From positions 4,885,001-4,949,000 of the forward strand of contig NZ_CP012382.1 in NCBI RefSeq assembly GCF_001267885.1: DNA of 64,000 bases. Direction: 5' to 3'. Shown here piece by piece: positions 7,808-16,120 of the stretch (position 1 is its first letter; every line of letters starts with the position of its first letter). A program made the translations under genes and the position numbers. The DNA is from Streptomyces ambofaciens ATCC 23877. GTDB taxonomy: Bacteria > Actinomycetota > Actinomycetes > Streptomycetales > Streptomycetaceae. The notes below the pieces were generated by a model. It was not told the origin of the DNA. It ran no database searches and saw only the letters and a program-made list of their open reading frames with translations.

Positions 7808-10312
7808 GTGACGGGTGCTGACAGGACCGGAAGCGGCGGGCCGCGGGGTGGTGCCGGGACCGCCCGGGCCGGCGGTGAAGCGCTGCTCCTCGGCGTACGC
7901 CACCACGGGCCGGGGTCGGCGCGGGCGGTCCGGGCGGCGCTGGAGCAGGCCCGGCCCGGAGTCGTGCTGATCGAGGGGCCACCGGAGGCCGACCCCTTGG
8001 TCCCGTTGGCCGCCGACGAGGACATGCGCCCACCGGTCGCGCTCCTCGCCCACGCCGTGGACGAGCCCGGCCGCTCGGCCTTCTGGCCCCTGGCCGAGTT
8101 CTCCCCCGAGTGGGTGGCCCTCCGCTGGGCCCTGGAGCACGACGTCCCCGCCCGCTTCATCGACCTCCCGGCCACCCACACGCTGGCCCGGCAGGAACCG
8201 GAGGACGCCCCGCCCGGGACGGACCGGACGGGTCAGGGGGAGCCCGGCACGGACAAGGGGGCCGAGACCTCCGCGGCCCTCCCCGATGTCCGGGTCGATC
8301 CGCTCGCCGCCCTCGCCGAGGCCGCCGGCCATGACGACCCGGAGCGCTGGTGGGAGGACGTGGTCGAGCACCGGGGCGCGGAGCACGGGGACGCGCTGGC
8401 ACCGTTCAGGGCGCTGGAGGAGGCCATGGGGGCGCTGCGGGAGACGGAGGAGGGCGGCGGGCGTGACCGGGACCTCGTCCGGGAGGCCTTCATGCGGTTG
8501 CAGGTCAGGGCCGCGCAGCGGGAGTCCACCCAGCAGGTCGCCGTGGTCTGCGGGGCCTGGCACGTGCCCGCGCTCCGGCGCAGGGTCACCGTCGCCGCCG
8601 ACCGCGCACTGCTCAAGGGGTTGCCCCGGACCAAGGTCGACATGACCTGGGTGCCCTGGACCCACCGCAGGCTGTCCCGGTCCAGCGGGTACGGGGCGGG
8701 GATCGAGTCACCGGGCTGGTACGGGCATCTGTTCGGCGCGCCGGACCGGCCGGTCGAGCGCTGGCTGACCAGGGTGGCCGGGTTGCTGCGGGAGGAGGAC
8801 CGGAGCGTCTCCTCGGCACACGTCATCGAGGCGGTGCGGCTGGCCGAGACCCTCGCGGTGATGCGCGGCCGTCCGCTGCCCGGGCTGAGCGAGACGACGG
8901 ACGCCGTGCGGGCGGTGATGTGCGAGGGCTCGGACGTACCGCTGGCGCTGGTGCACGACCGGCTGGTCGTGGGGGACGTGCTGGGAGAGGTGCCCGCCGG
9001 GGCGCCCGCGGTGCCCCTGCAGCGGGACCTGGACCGGACCCAGCGGCGGTTGCGGCTCAAGCCGGAGGCGTCGGAGCGGGAGCTGGAGCTCGACCTGCGC
9101 AAGGAGACCGACGCGGGGCGCAGCCGACTCCTGCACCGGCTGCGGCTGCTCGGTGTCGGCTGGGGCGAGCCGGCCGCCGCACGGGGGAGCACGGGCACGT
9201 TCCGGGAGACGTGGCGGCTGCGGTGGGAGCCGGAGCTGTCGGTGCGGGTCGCCGAAGCCGGGGTGTGGGGCACGACCGTGCTCGGCGCGGCGACCGCCAG
9301 GGCGCAGGCGGACGCCGTCACCGCGCAGGGTCTCGCCGATGTCACCGCCCTCGCCGAGCGCTGCCTGCTGGCCGAACTGCCGGACGCGCTGTCACCGGTG
9401 ATGCGGATCCTCGCGGACCGTGCGGCACTCGACATGGACGTCGGCCACCTCGCCCAGGCGCTGCCGGCCCTCGTCCGCTCACTGCGCTACGGCGACGTGC
9501 GCGGCACCGACACCGGAGCGCTGGCCGAGGTCGCCGCGGGTCTCGCCGAGCGGGTCTTCGTGGGCCTGCCCCCCGCCTGCGCCGGGCTGGACGCCGACGC
9601 GGCTCAGGAGATGCGCCGGCACGTGGACGCCGTGCACGGAGCGGTGGGACTGCTCGGTGACGCCCCCGCGCCGGGCCACGGCGCCCTGAGGTCCCGTTGG
9701 CAGGCCGTCCTGCGGACCCTCTCCGCGCGGGGCGGCGTGTCCGGGGTGATCCGGGGGCGGGCCGTGCGGCTCCTGCTGGACGACGGCGCGCTCGTGCCGC
9801 AGGAGGCTGCCCGGCTCATGGGGCAGGTGCTGTCCCGCGGGACGCCGCCGGCGGACGCGGCCGCCTGGATCGAGGGCTTCCTCGGCGGCGGCTCGGGAGG
9901 CGGCATGCTCCTCCTGCACGACGAGCGGCTGCTCGCACTGGTCGACGCCTGGCTGACCGGCGTACCGGCGGAGGCGTTCACGGACGTACTGCCGTTGCTG
10001 CGGCGCACCTTCTCGGCCTACGAGCCGGGAGTCCGCCGCAGCCTCGGCGAGTTGGTCCGGCGCGGGCCGGCGTCGCGGGGGAGCGTGACGACGACCGGTT
10101 CCGGCATACCCGGTTTCGGGGCCGGGCTCGCCACCGGACGTGCCGAAGCCGTGCTGCCGGTGGTCCGGCTGCTGCTGGGGCTGGACGAGGCGGAGGCGAC
10201 GGGCGAGCGAACCGGAACCCCGGACGCCGGCCCTGGCCCTGGCCATGACGCCGATACGGGCGGCGGGTTGCCGGGTGGCGACGACAACGACCTCGTGGGG
10301 GTGGACGCATGA
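7808..10312 (+). CDS. DUF5682 family protein, part of the MoxR/VWA system
   Basis: An 834-residue protein I recognise as DUF5682. Near the N-terminus it has LLLGVRHHGPGSARAV and VVLIEGPPEADP, and near residue 250 VVCGAWHVPALRRRV. Paired G-x-x-H elements with an acidic strand resemble the TIKI/TraB/EreA-like hydrolase fold, so a metal-dependent hydrolase role is possible; this is inference. The long C-terminal half is helical. The GTG at 7808 has GGGGAGGT about seven bases upstream; an ATG 23 codons earlier lacks a site. It overlaps the VWA gene by four bases (ATGA), indicating translational coupling. Confidence 0.82.
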   Translation: MTGADRTGSGGPRGGAGTARAGGEALLLGVRHHGPGSARAVRAALEQARPGVVLIEGPPEADPLVPLAADEDMRPPVALLAHAVDEPGRSAFWPLAEFSPEWVALRWALEHDVPARFIDLPATHTLARQEPEDAPPGTDRTGQGEPGTDKGAETSAALPDVRVDPLAALAEAAGHDDPERWWEDVVEHRGAEHGDALAPFRALEEAMGALRETEEGGGRDRDLVREAFMRLQVRAAQRESTQQVAVVCGAWHVPALRRRVTVAADRALLKGLPRTKVDMTWVPWTHRRLSRSSGYGAGIESPGWYGHLFGAPDRPVERWLTRVAGLLREEDRSVSSAHVIEAVRLAETLAVMRGRPLPGLSETTDAVRAVMCEGSDVPLALVHDRLVVGDVLGEVPAGAPAVPLQRDLDRTQRRLRLKPEASERELELDLRKETDAGRSRLLHRLRLLGVGWGEPAAARGSTGTFRETWRLRWEPELSVRVAEAGVWGTTVLGAATARAQADAVTAQGLADVTALAERCLLAELPDALSPVMRILADRAALDMDVGHLAQALPALVRSLRYGDVRGTDTGALAEVAAGLAERVFVGLPPACAGLDADAAQEMRRHVDAVHGAVGLLGDAPAPGHGALRSRWQAVLRTLSARGGVSGVIRGRAVRLLLDDGALVPQEAARLMGQVLSRGTPPADAAAWIEGFLGGGSGGGMLLLHDERLLALVDAWLTGVPAEAFTDVLPLLRRTFSAYEPGVRRSLGELVRRGPASRGSVTTTGSGIPGFGAGLATGRAEAVLPVVRLLLGLDEAEATGERTGTPDAGPGPGHDADTGGGLPGGDDNDLVGVDA

Positions 10313-11478
10313 CGACCGAGCCGGTGGATGCCGACCCGGCGCAGGAACGACTGCGGCGGTGGCGGCTGGTGCTCGGGGGCGACCCGGCCGACGGCACCGG
10401 CCGCACGCTCTCCGGGCGGGACGCCGCGATGGACGGCGCGCTCGCCGCGCTCTACGGGAAGGAGAGCAGGTCACGTCCCGGTCGGGACCGGTCGGCGGGT
10501 CTCGGGGCCTCCGCGCCGGCCGTGGCGCGCTGGCTGGGGGACATCCGCACCTACTTCCCCTCCTCCGTCGTGCAGGTGATGCAGCGGGACGCGATCGACC
10601 GTCTCGGTCTCGCCACCCTCCTGCTGGAGCCGGAGATGCTCGAGGCCGTGGAGGCCGACGTACACCTCGTCGGCACGCTGCTGTCCCTCCACAAAGCGAT
10701 GCCGGAGACGACGAGGGAGACGGCGCGGGCCGTCGTCCGCAAGGTGGTCGCAGACCTGGAGAAGCGGCTCGCCACACGCACCCGGGCCACGCTCACCGGC
10801 GCCCTCGACCGCAGTGCCCGCGTCACCCGGCCCCGCCACCACGACATCGACTGGAACCGGACGATCGCGGCCAACCTCAAGCACTACCTGCCCGAGCACC
10901 GGACGATCGTGCCGGAGCGGCTCATCGGTCACGGGCGGGCGTCCCGCTCCGTGAAGAAGGAGGTCGTCCTCTGCGTCGACCAGTCGGGGTCGATGGCGGC
11001 GTCGGTGGTGTACGCGTCCGTGTTCGGAGCGGTGCTGGCGTCCATGCGGTCGATCGACACCCGGCTCGTCGTCTTCGACACGGCCGTCGTCGACCTCACC
11101 GATCAGCTCGACGACCCGGTCGACGTCCTGTTCGGCACGCGACTCGGCGGCGGCACGGACATCAACCGCGCGCTGGCGTACTGCCAGTCGCGGATCACCC
11201 GGCCCTCGAAGACGGTGGTCGTGCTGATCAGCGATCTGTACGAGGGGGGCATACGCCACGAGATGCTCAAGCGGGTCGCGGCGATGAAGGCGGCGGGGGT
11301 GGGGTTCGTGACGCTGCTGGCGCTGTCCGACGAGGGAGCGCCCGCCTACGACCGGGAGCACGCGGCGGCGCTCGCCGCTCTGGGCACGCCCGCCTTCGCC
11401 TGCACGCCCGATCTGTTTCCGGAGGTGATGGCGGCGGCGATCGAGAGGCGGCCGTTGCCGATGCCGGACGCCGGGTGA
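10309..11478 (+). CDS. VWA (von Willebrand factor A) domain protein, MoxR partner
   Basis: A 389-residue protein whose C-terminal half is a VWA domain. The metal-ion-dependent adhesion site is intact: DQSGS at ~224-228 (DxSxS), the GGGTD threonine around 284-288 and the ISDLYEG aspartate near 308. The N-terminal ~200 residues are helical, as in MoxR-associated VWA proteins that recruit substrates to the ATPase. It is the last gene of the plus arm and overlaps DUF5682 by four bases. No signal peptide is seen, so it is cytoplasmic. Confidence 0.9.
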   Translation: MTTEPVDADPAQERLRRWRLVLGGDPADGTGRTLSGRDAAMDGALAALYGKESRSRPGRDRSAGLGASAPAVARWLGDIRTYFPSSVVQVMQRDAIDRLGLATLLLEPEMLEAVEADVHLVGTLLSLHKAMPETTRETARAVVRKVVADLEKRLATRTRATLTGALDRSARVTRPRHHDIDWNRTIAANLKHYLPEHRTIVPERLIGHGRASRSVKKEVVLCVDQSGSMAASVVYASVFGAVLASMRSIDTRLVVFDTAVVDLTDQLDDPVDVLFGTRLGGGTDINRALAYCQSRITRPSKTVVVLISDLYEGGIRHEMLKRVAAMKAAGVGFVTLLALSDEGAPAYDREHAAALAALGTPAFACTPDLFPEVMAAAIERRPLPMPDAG

Positions 11479-11674
11479 CGACTTGTCGATCCGAGGCGTC
11501 CTGCTTCCTGGCCATAAAAGGGACATGACTGACCATCGGTGACGACGGGCTTGCGTACCTGCCGGAGTTCCGTGCGAGGATCGCGCGTCGTATCGACGCG
11601 TTGTTCGATGCCCGCGCTGTCCGGTGAGTTGTCCGGCGCGCGACCCGTTCCGCCGTACGGGAGGAATCTCCCCC

Positions 11675-12697
11675 TTGAGCTGGTCAGCAGTTCTGCCCGG
11701 TGCCGCCCTGCGCGTGATGCGCGCGGCGGCCGGGCGGCGTGCGCTGCACGTGGGACTGCTGGTGGCCGGACTGTTCGTGCTCGGGGTGCTGTACGGGGAA
11801 CGGGCGCGGGCGGCCGGAGAGGCGCCGTCGGTGAGGGACACGGTCCACGAGGTGACCGGCGTCCCCCTGGACCAGGCTCGGGGTCGGGCCCGGGCCCTGG
11901 CGCAGGGTCGGAGTCAGGACCATGATCATGCCCAGGGTCGGGAGGCCGGCGCCCAGAAGTCCCGGACCGTCGTCGAGAACGCCGACGTGGTGCTTTCGGG
12001 GCTTCGTCCGCTGACGGAAGGCGTCGTCCGGCCCGTGGAGGAACGGGTTCTGGAGCCGGTCGGAAACGCGGTGGAGGCGGTGGGCCACGGGCTGGGTGCG
12101 GTCGTGCGGGCGCACGTGCCGCCGTCGGAGGCGCTGCCGCTTCCGTCCGTCCCCCCTCTGCCGTCCGCACCCTCGCTTCCAGGCCCGTCCGAGCTTCCGG
12201 GCCCGGCCGACCCGCCGGCCTCGCCCGGCCTGCCGGATCCGCCCGAGCTGACGGACCTGGTCGGCGCCGTGATGCCCGGCGCCCCGGCCCCGGAGCCCCC
12301 GCCGTCGGCCCCGCCGCCGGACGCCCCCGACGCTTCCGGTGCCTCCGAGGCCGCCGATGTCCGAGCCCCCGCCGAGGGAGCCGCAGGCCTCATGGCCGCC
12401 GCCCACGGGCCGGAGCACGTCGCCGAGGGGCCGTCCACCGCGGCCCGCGTCGACACGCGGCGCGCCCCGCTCGCGCCCGCCGGTCAGGCGCCCGTCCGCC
12501 GGGCACCCGCAGGCGACCCCGACGGCACGCTGGGCGCCGGGGCGGGTGCCGACCAGGGCACGCCGCGTCATGGCGACGCACACGCGGTCACCCCGCACCA
12601 CCCGATCCCGTTCCGGCTCGTGCCCGGCGCCCTCGTGGGTGCCGACACGGCCGAGACCAGGGACCGCTACCGGGACATTCCCGTCTCTCCCGCCTAG
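11675..12697 (+). CDS. Pro/Ala-rich envelope protein of unknown function
   Basis: A 340-residue protein with an N-terminal hydrophobic segment (~22-44, HVGLLVAGLFVLGVLYG) that acts as signal or anchor. A ~60-residue helical part follows, then a long Pro/Ala/Asp-rich low-complexity tail. I do not recognise a domain. The start is a TTG at 11675 with GGGAGGA nine bases upstream; an ATG 17 codons earlier has no site. The region just upstream (11479-11674) is less GC-rich than its surroundings and probably holds its promoter. No obvious operon partner. Confidence 0.6.
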   Translation: MSWSAVLPGAALRVMRAAAGRRALHVGLLVAGLFVLGVLYGERARAAGEAPSVRDTVHEVTGVPLDQARGRARALAQGRSQDHDHAQGREAGAQKSRTVVENADVVLSGLRPLTEGVVRPVEERVLEPVGNAVEAVGHGLGAVVRAHVPPSEALPLPSVPPLPSAPSLPGPSELPGPADPPASPGLPDPPELTDLVGAVMPGAPAPEPPPSAPPPDAPDASGASEAADVRAPAEGAAGLMAAAHGPEHVAEGPSTAARVDTRRAPLAPAGQAPVRRAPAGDPDGTLGAGAGADQGTPRHGDAHAVTPHHPIPFRLVPGALVGADTAETRDRYRDIPVSPA

Positions 12698-12789
12698 GGC
12701 AGGACCTCTCCCCGTCGCGCACCCGCCGCAGCCCGCCGTACGGGGGCGCGGAGAGGTGAGCCCACCGCCCCCCTCCGACGGTTCCGTTG

Positions 12790-12859
12790 CCCGGACCCCG
12801 GACCCCGGACCCCGGACCCCGGACCCCGGACCCCGGACCCCGGATCCCGGACCCCGGAC
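12790..12859. repeat. Ten tandem copies of CCCGGAC (7 bp)
   Basis: Ten consecutive 7-bp units; the eighth is CCCGGAT and all others are identical. It lies ~90 bp after the stop of the envelope-protein gene. Such short arrays expand and contract by slippage, so copy number is likely to vary between strains. Confidence 0.95.
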
Positions 12860-13338
12860 GACCGTCGCTTCTCCGAGCGGACGTCGCCGCCCTCCCGCGG
12901 AGCCGTCGGCCTCGATCCGCCGCCCTCGACGGCCGACCGCGCTGGTGCCTCGCCGGCCCGGCGGTCGGGAAGCGTCCCCGGGCCGACCGGCACCCTCCGG
13001 GACGCCCGCCGACCGGCCATGAGGTCACCGGCGTGCGGTACGTCGCCCGGTCGGTGGCCCCCGGCCCGCGCGACCGGTCTCCGGGACAGCGCGTACGGCG
13101 CGCCGGGCGACCCCGCAAGGGGTCTGACATCCGCCCACCTGGACATCAGGTGGGAGCACGAGCTTCGCGGGGCACAGGGCCTGGACGGTCCGGCCGAAAG
13201 CCGTCGGCCGCCGTCCGGCCGTAACCCCGCGGATCGGGCGGGGCGGTCCCCATTGGGGTGGGGACCGGCCGCCCGCACCTCCCGGGCCGCATCCCCGCGG
13301 CCCTACGGGGGCGTTCGACGGGCCTCACCGGGCCGACC

Positions 13339-13490
13339 CCAGCCCGGTGAGGCCCGCACCAGCCCGGTGAGGCCCGGACCAGCCCGTGGGCTCGCACCAG
13401 CCCGTGAGGCCCGCATCACCCCACTAGGCCGGCATCACCCCATCGAGGCCCGCACCACCCCACGAGGCCCACGTCAGGCCCGAGGCCCCC
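13339..13490. repeat. Degenerate ~19-20-bp tandem array
   Basis: About seven units related to CCAGCCCGGTGAGGCCCGCA. The first two are nearly identical, and the later ones drift (TCACCCCATCGAGGCCCGCA, CCACCCCACGAGGCCCACGT). There are no spacers between units, so it is not a CRISPR. Function unknown. Confidence 0.8.
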
Positions 13491-13779
13491 GTCGGCCGGC
13501 GCGGGTCCCGCAGTCCGGCCCGCTGCTCGGGCCCGCTCCTCGCGCCTCACATCCGGCACGCCGTGCCAGTGAGCGCGGCATCATGTGACAGGCATCACCG
13601 CTCAGGTGTGACCCACGATTTAGAGACCCTCCGCATGCGGCGATAACCTGCGAGACGGACATGCCGCGCGCTCGGTCACCGTGTGCGCCCCCCTTGTGAC
13701 ACAGCGGACGTCACGTTGCCCTTCGCGGCACGCCCACGCATCCAACGAACCGCGAGATCACTGATAGGGACGGAAGCGC

Positions 13780-14961
13780 GTGGACCTGTTCGAGTACCAG
13801 GCGAGGGACCTCTTCGCCAAGCACGATGTACCGGTGCTGGCCGGTGAAGTCATCGACACGCCTGAGGCGGCGCGCGAGATCACCGAGCGTCTGGGCGGCA
13901 AGTCCGTCGTCAAGGCGCAGGTGAAGGTCGGTGGTCGTGGCAAGGCCGGTGGCGTGAAGCTGGCCGCCTCCGCGGACGAGGCCGTCGCCCGGGCGACGGA
14001 CATCCTCGGCATGGACATCAAGGGCCACACGGTCCACAAGGTGATGATCGCCGAGACCGCCCCCGAGATCGTCGAGGAGTACTACGTCTCCTTCCTCCTC
14101 GACCGTGCCAACCGCACCTTCCTCTCCATCGCCTCCGTCGAGGGCGGCATGGAGATCGAGGAGGTGGCGGCCACCCGTCCGGAGGCCGTCGCCAAGACCC
14201 CGATCGACGCGATCGACGGCGTGACGCCGGAGAAGGCGCGCGAGATCGTCGAGGCCGCGAAGTTCCCGGCCGAGGTCGCCGACAAGGTCGCCGACATCCT
14301 GGTCAAGCTGTGGGACACCTTCATCAAGGAGGACGCCCTCCTGGTCGAGGTCAACCCGCTGGCCAAGGTCGTCTCCGGCGACGTCATCGCCCTCGACGGC
14401 AAGGTGTCGCTCGACGACAACGCCGAGTTCCGACACCCCGACTTCGAGGCCCTCCACGACAAGGCCGCGGCCAACCCGCTCGAGGCCGCCGCCAAGGAGA
14501 AGAACCTCAACTACGTCAAGCTCGACGGCGAGGTCGGCATCATCGGCAACGGCGCGGGTCTCGTCATGAGCACCCTGGACGTCGTCGCGTACGCCGGTGA
14601 GAAGCACGGCAACGTGAAGCCCGCCAACTTCCTGGACATCGGTGGCGGTGCCTCCGCCCAGGTGATGGCGAACGGCCTGGAGATCATCCTCGGCGACCCG
14701 GACGTCCGCTCCGTGTTCGTCAACGTCTTCGGCGGCATCACCGCCTGCGACGAGGTCGCCAACGGCATCGTCCAGGCGCTGAAGCTCCTGGAGGACCGCG
14801 GCGAGAAGGTCGAGAAGCCGCTCGTCGTCCGCCTCGACGGCAACAACGCCGAGCTGGGCCGCAAGATCCTCACCGACGCCAACCACCCGCTGGTCCAGCG
14901 CGTCGACACCATGGACGGCGCGGCCGACAAGGCCGCCGAGCTGGCCCACGCCGCCAAGTAA
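13780..14961 (+). CDS. sucC: Succinyl-CoA synthetase (ADP-forming) beta subunit
   Basis: A 393-residue ATP-grasp subunit of succinate-CoA ligase, which converts succinyl-CoA plus phosphate and ADP to succinate, CoA and ATP in the TCA cycle. The N-terminus [15 protein letters not shown], the ATP-grasp region ([18 protein letters not shown] near 48-65) and the C-terminal CoA-ligase domain with [15 protein letters not shown] near 288-302 are all typical, and the length is standard. The GTG at 13780 is preceded by GGGACGGAAG. It is followed after 28 bp by sucD, with which it forms the alpha-beta enzyme. Confidence 0.98.
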   Translation: MDLFEYQARDLFAKHDVPVLAGEVIDTPEAAREITERLGGKSVVKAQVKVGGRGKAGGVKLAASADEAVARATDILGMDIKGHTVHKVMIAETAPEIVEEYYVSFLLDRANRTFLSIASVEGGMEIEEVAATRPEAVAKTPIDAIDGVTPEKAREIVEAAKFPAEVADKVADILVKLWDTFIKEDALLVEVNPLAKVVSGDVIALDGKVSLDDNAEFRHPDFEALHDKAAANPLEAAAKEKNLNYVKLDGEVGIIGNGAGLVMSTLDVVAYAGEKHGNVKPANFLDIGGGASAQVMANGLEIILGDPDVRSVFVNVFGGITACDEVANGIVQALKLLEDRGEKVEKPLVVRLDGNNAELGRKILTDANHPLVQRVDTMDGAADKAAELAHAAK

Positions 14962-14989
14962 GCACTCAGGACGAGGACACCAACACACC

Positions 14990-15874
14990 ATGGCTATCTG
15001 GCTCAACAAGGACAGCAAGGTCATCGTCCAGGGCATGACCGGCGCCACCGGCATGAAGCACACCAAGCTCATGCTCGGTGACGGCACCGAGGTCGTGGGC
15101 GGCGTGAACCCGCGCAAGGCGGGCACCTCCGTGGACTTCGACGGCAACGAGGTACCGGTCTTCGGCACCGTCAAGGAGGCCATCGAGAAGACCGGCGCCA
15201 ACGTCTCCGTCATCTTCGTGCCGGAGAAGTTCACCAAGGACGCCGTCGTCGAGGCCATCGACGCCGAGATCCCCCTGGCCGTCGTGATCACCGAGGGCAT
15301 CGCCGTGCACGACTCGGCCGCCTTCTGGTCGTACGCCGGCAAGAAGGGCAACAAGACCCGGATCATCGGCCCGAACTGCCCCGGCATCATCACCCCGGGC
15401 CAGTCCAACGTCGGCATCATCCCGGGCGACATCACCAAGCCGGGCCGCATCGGCCTGGTCTCGAAGTCCGGCACGCTGACGTACCAGATGATGTACGAGC
15501 TGCGTGACATCGGCTTCTCGACCGCCGTCGGCATCGGTGGCGACCCGATCATCGGCACCACGCACATCGACGCGCTCGCCGCGTTCGAGGCCGACCCCGA
15601 GACCGACCTGATCGTCATGATCGGCGAGATCGGTGGCGACGCCGAGGAGCGGGCCGCCGAGTACATCTCGAAGAACGTGACCAAGCCGGTCGTCGGCTAC
15701 GTCGCGGGCTTCACCGCGCCCGAGGGCAAGACCATGGGCCACGCCGGCGCCATCGTCTCCGGTTCCTCCGGCACCGCCCAGGCGAAGAAGGAGGCCCTGG
15801 AGGCCGCCGGCGTCAAGGTCGGCAAGACGCCGACCGAGACGGCGAAGCTCGCCCGGGCCATCCTCGCCGGCTGA
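14990..15874 (+). CDS. sucD: Succinyl-CoA synthetase alpha subunit
   Basis: A 294-residue alpha subunit of succinate-CoA ligase, with an N-terminal CoA-binding Rossmann domain ([14 protein letters not shown]) and a C-terminal ligase domain. The phosphohistidine sits in [14 protein letters not shown] near residue 250. Start at ATG 14990; length is standard. Co-transcribed with sucC and followed by a strong hairpin. Confidence 0.98.
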   Translation: MAIWLNKDSKVIVQGMTGATGMKHTKLMLGDGTEVVGGVNPRKAGTSVDFDGNEVPVFGTVKEAIEKTGANVSVIFVPEKFTKDAVVEAIDAEIPLAVVITEGIAVHDSAAFWSYAGKKGNKTRIIGPNCPGIITPGQSNVGIIPGDITKPGRIGLVSKSGTLTYQMMYELRDIGFSTAVGIGGDPIIGTTHIDALAAFEADPETDLIVMIGEIGGDAEERAAEYISKNVTKPVVGYVAGFTAPEGKTMGHAGAIVSGSSGTAQAKKEALEAAGVKVGKTPTETAKLARAILAG

Positions 15875-15922
15875 GGACAGCCTGACCGGCCGAGCGCCTT
15901 CGCCGCGCCCGAGCCGAACGCA

Positions 15923-15966
15923 CGCCGAGTGGCCCGCACCCGTGACACGGGGCGGGCCACTCGGCG
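15923..15966 (+). terminator. Hairpin terminator after sucCD
   Basis: A perfect 15-bp stem (CGCCGAGTGGCCCGC against its complement) with a 14-base loop, starting 49 bp after the sucD stop. There is no U-tract, as is usual in Streptomyces. Confidence 0.8.
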
Positions 15967-15984
15967 TCGAAGGCGCCGCACGTC

Positions 15985-16094
15985 GTGCCCTACGACGGAC
16001 ACGCCGTACGACGCGCCGCGCAGGCACGTCGTGCCCTACGACGGACGTGCCCTACGACGGACGTGCCCTACGACGGACGCGCCCTACGACGCCC
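15985..16094. repeat. 16-bp repeat GTGCCCTACGACGGAC, four copies plus a variant
   Basis: Exact copies start at 15985, 16031, 16047 and 16063; the last three are strictly tandem, and a degenerate unit follows at 16079-16094. The array lies between the sucCD terminator and the 3' end of the convergent HTH-sigma gene. The 16-bp period is not a multiple of three, and no gene reads through it. Confidence 0.9.
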
Positions 16095-16120
16095 CGCGCA
16101 GGCCCTCGTGCGGGGGAGGG

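Larger units (their letters stand above)
12698..13779. other. 1.1-kb repeat-bearing non-coding gap before sucC
   Basis: No convincing gene. Reading frames that cross it are Pro/Arg-rich, lack ribosome sites and run through simple repeats. It holds a 7-bp tandem array (12790-12859) and a degenerate ~20-bp array (13339-13490), listed separately. The last ~200 bp is less repetitive and probably carries the sucC promoter. TTTAGA-17-GATAAC at 13618-13646 is a weak candidate, and it spans a CCGCATGCGG palindrome at 13631-13640. Confidence 0.6.

Noticed and set aside
13339..13490. CRISPR array
   Set aside because: Units abut without spacers and drift steadily; no cas genes in the window.
13019..13588. 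Reading frames across the gap before sucC
   Set aside because: They run through simple repeats, have no ribosome sites and no recognisable domains.
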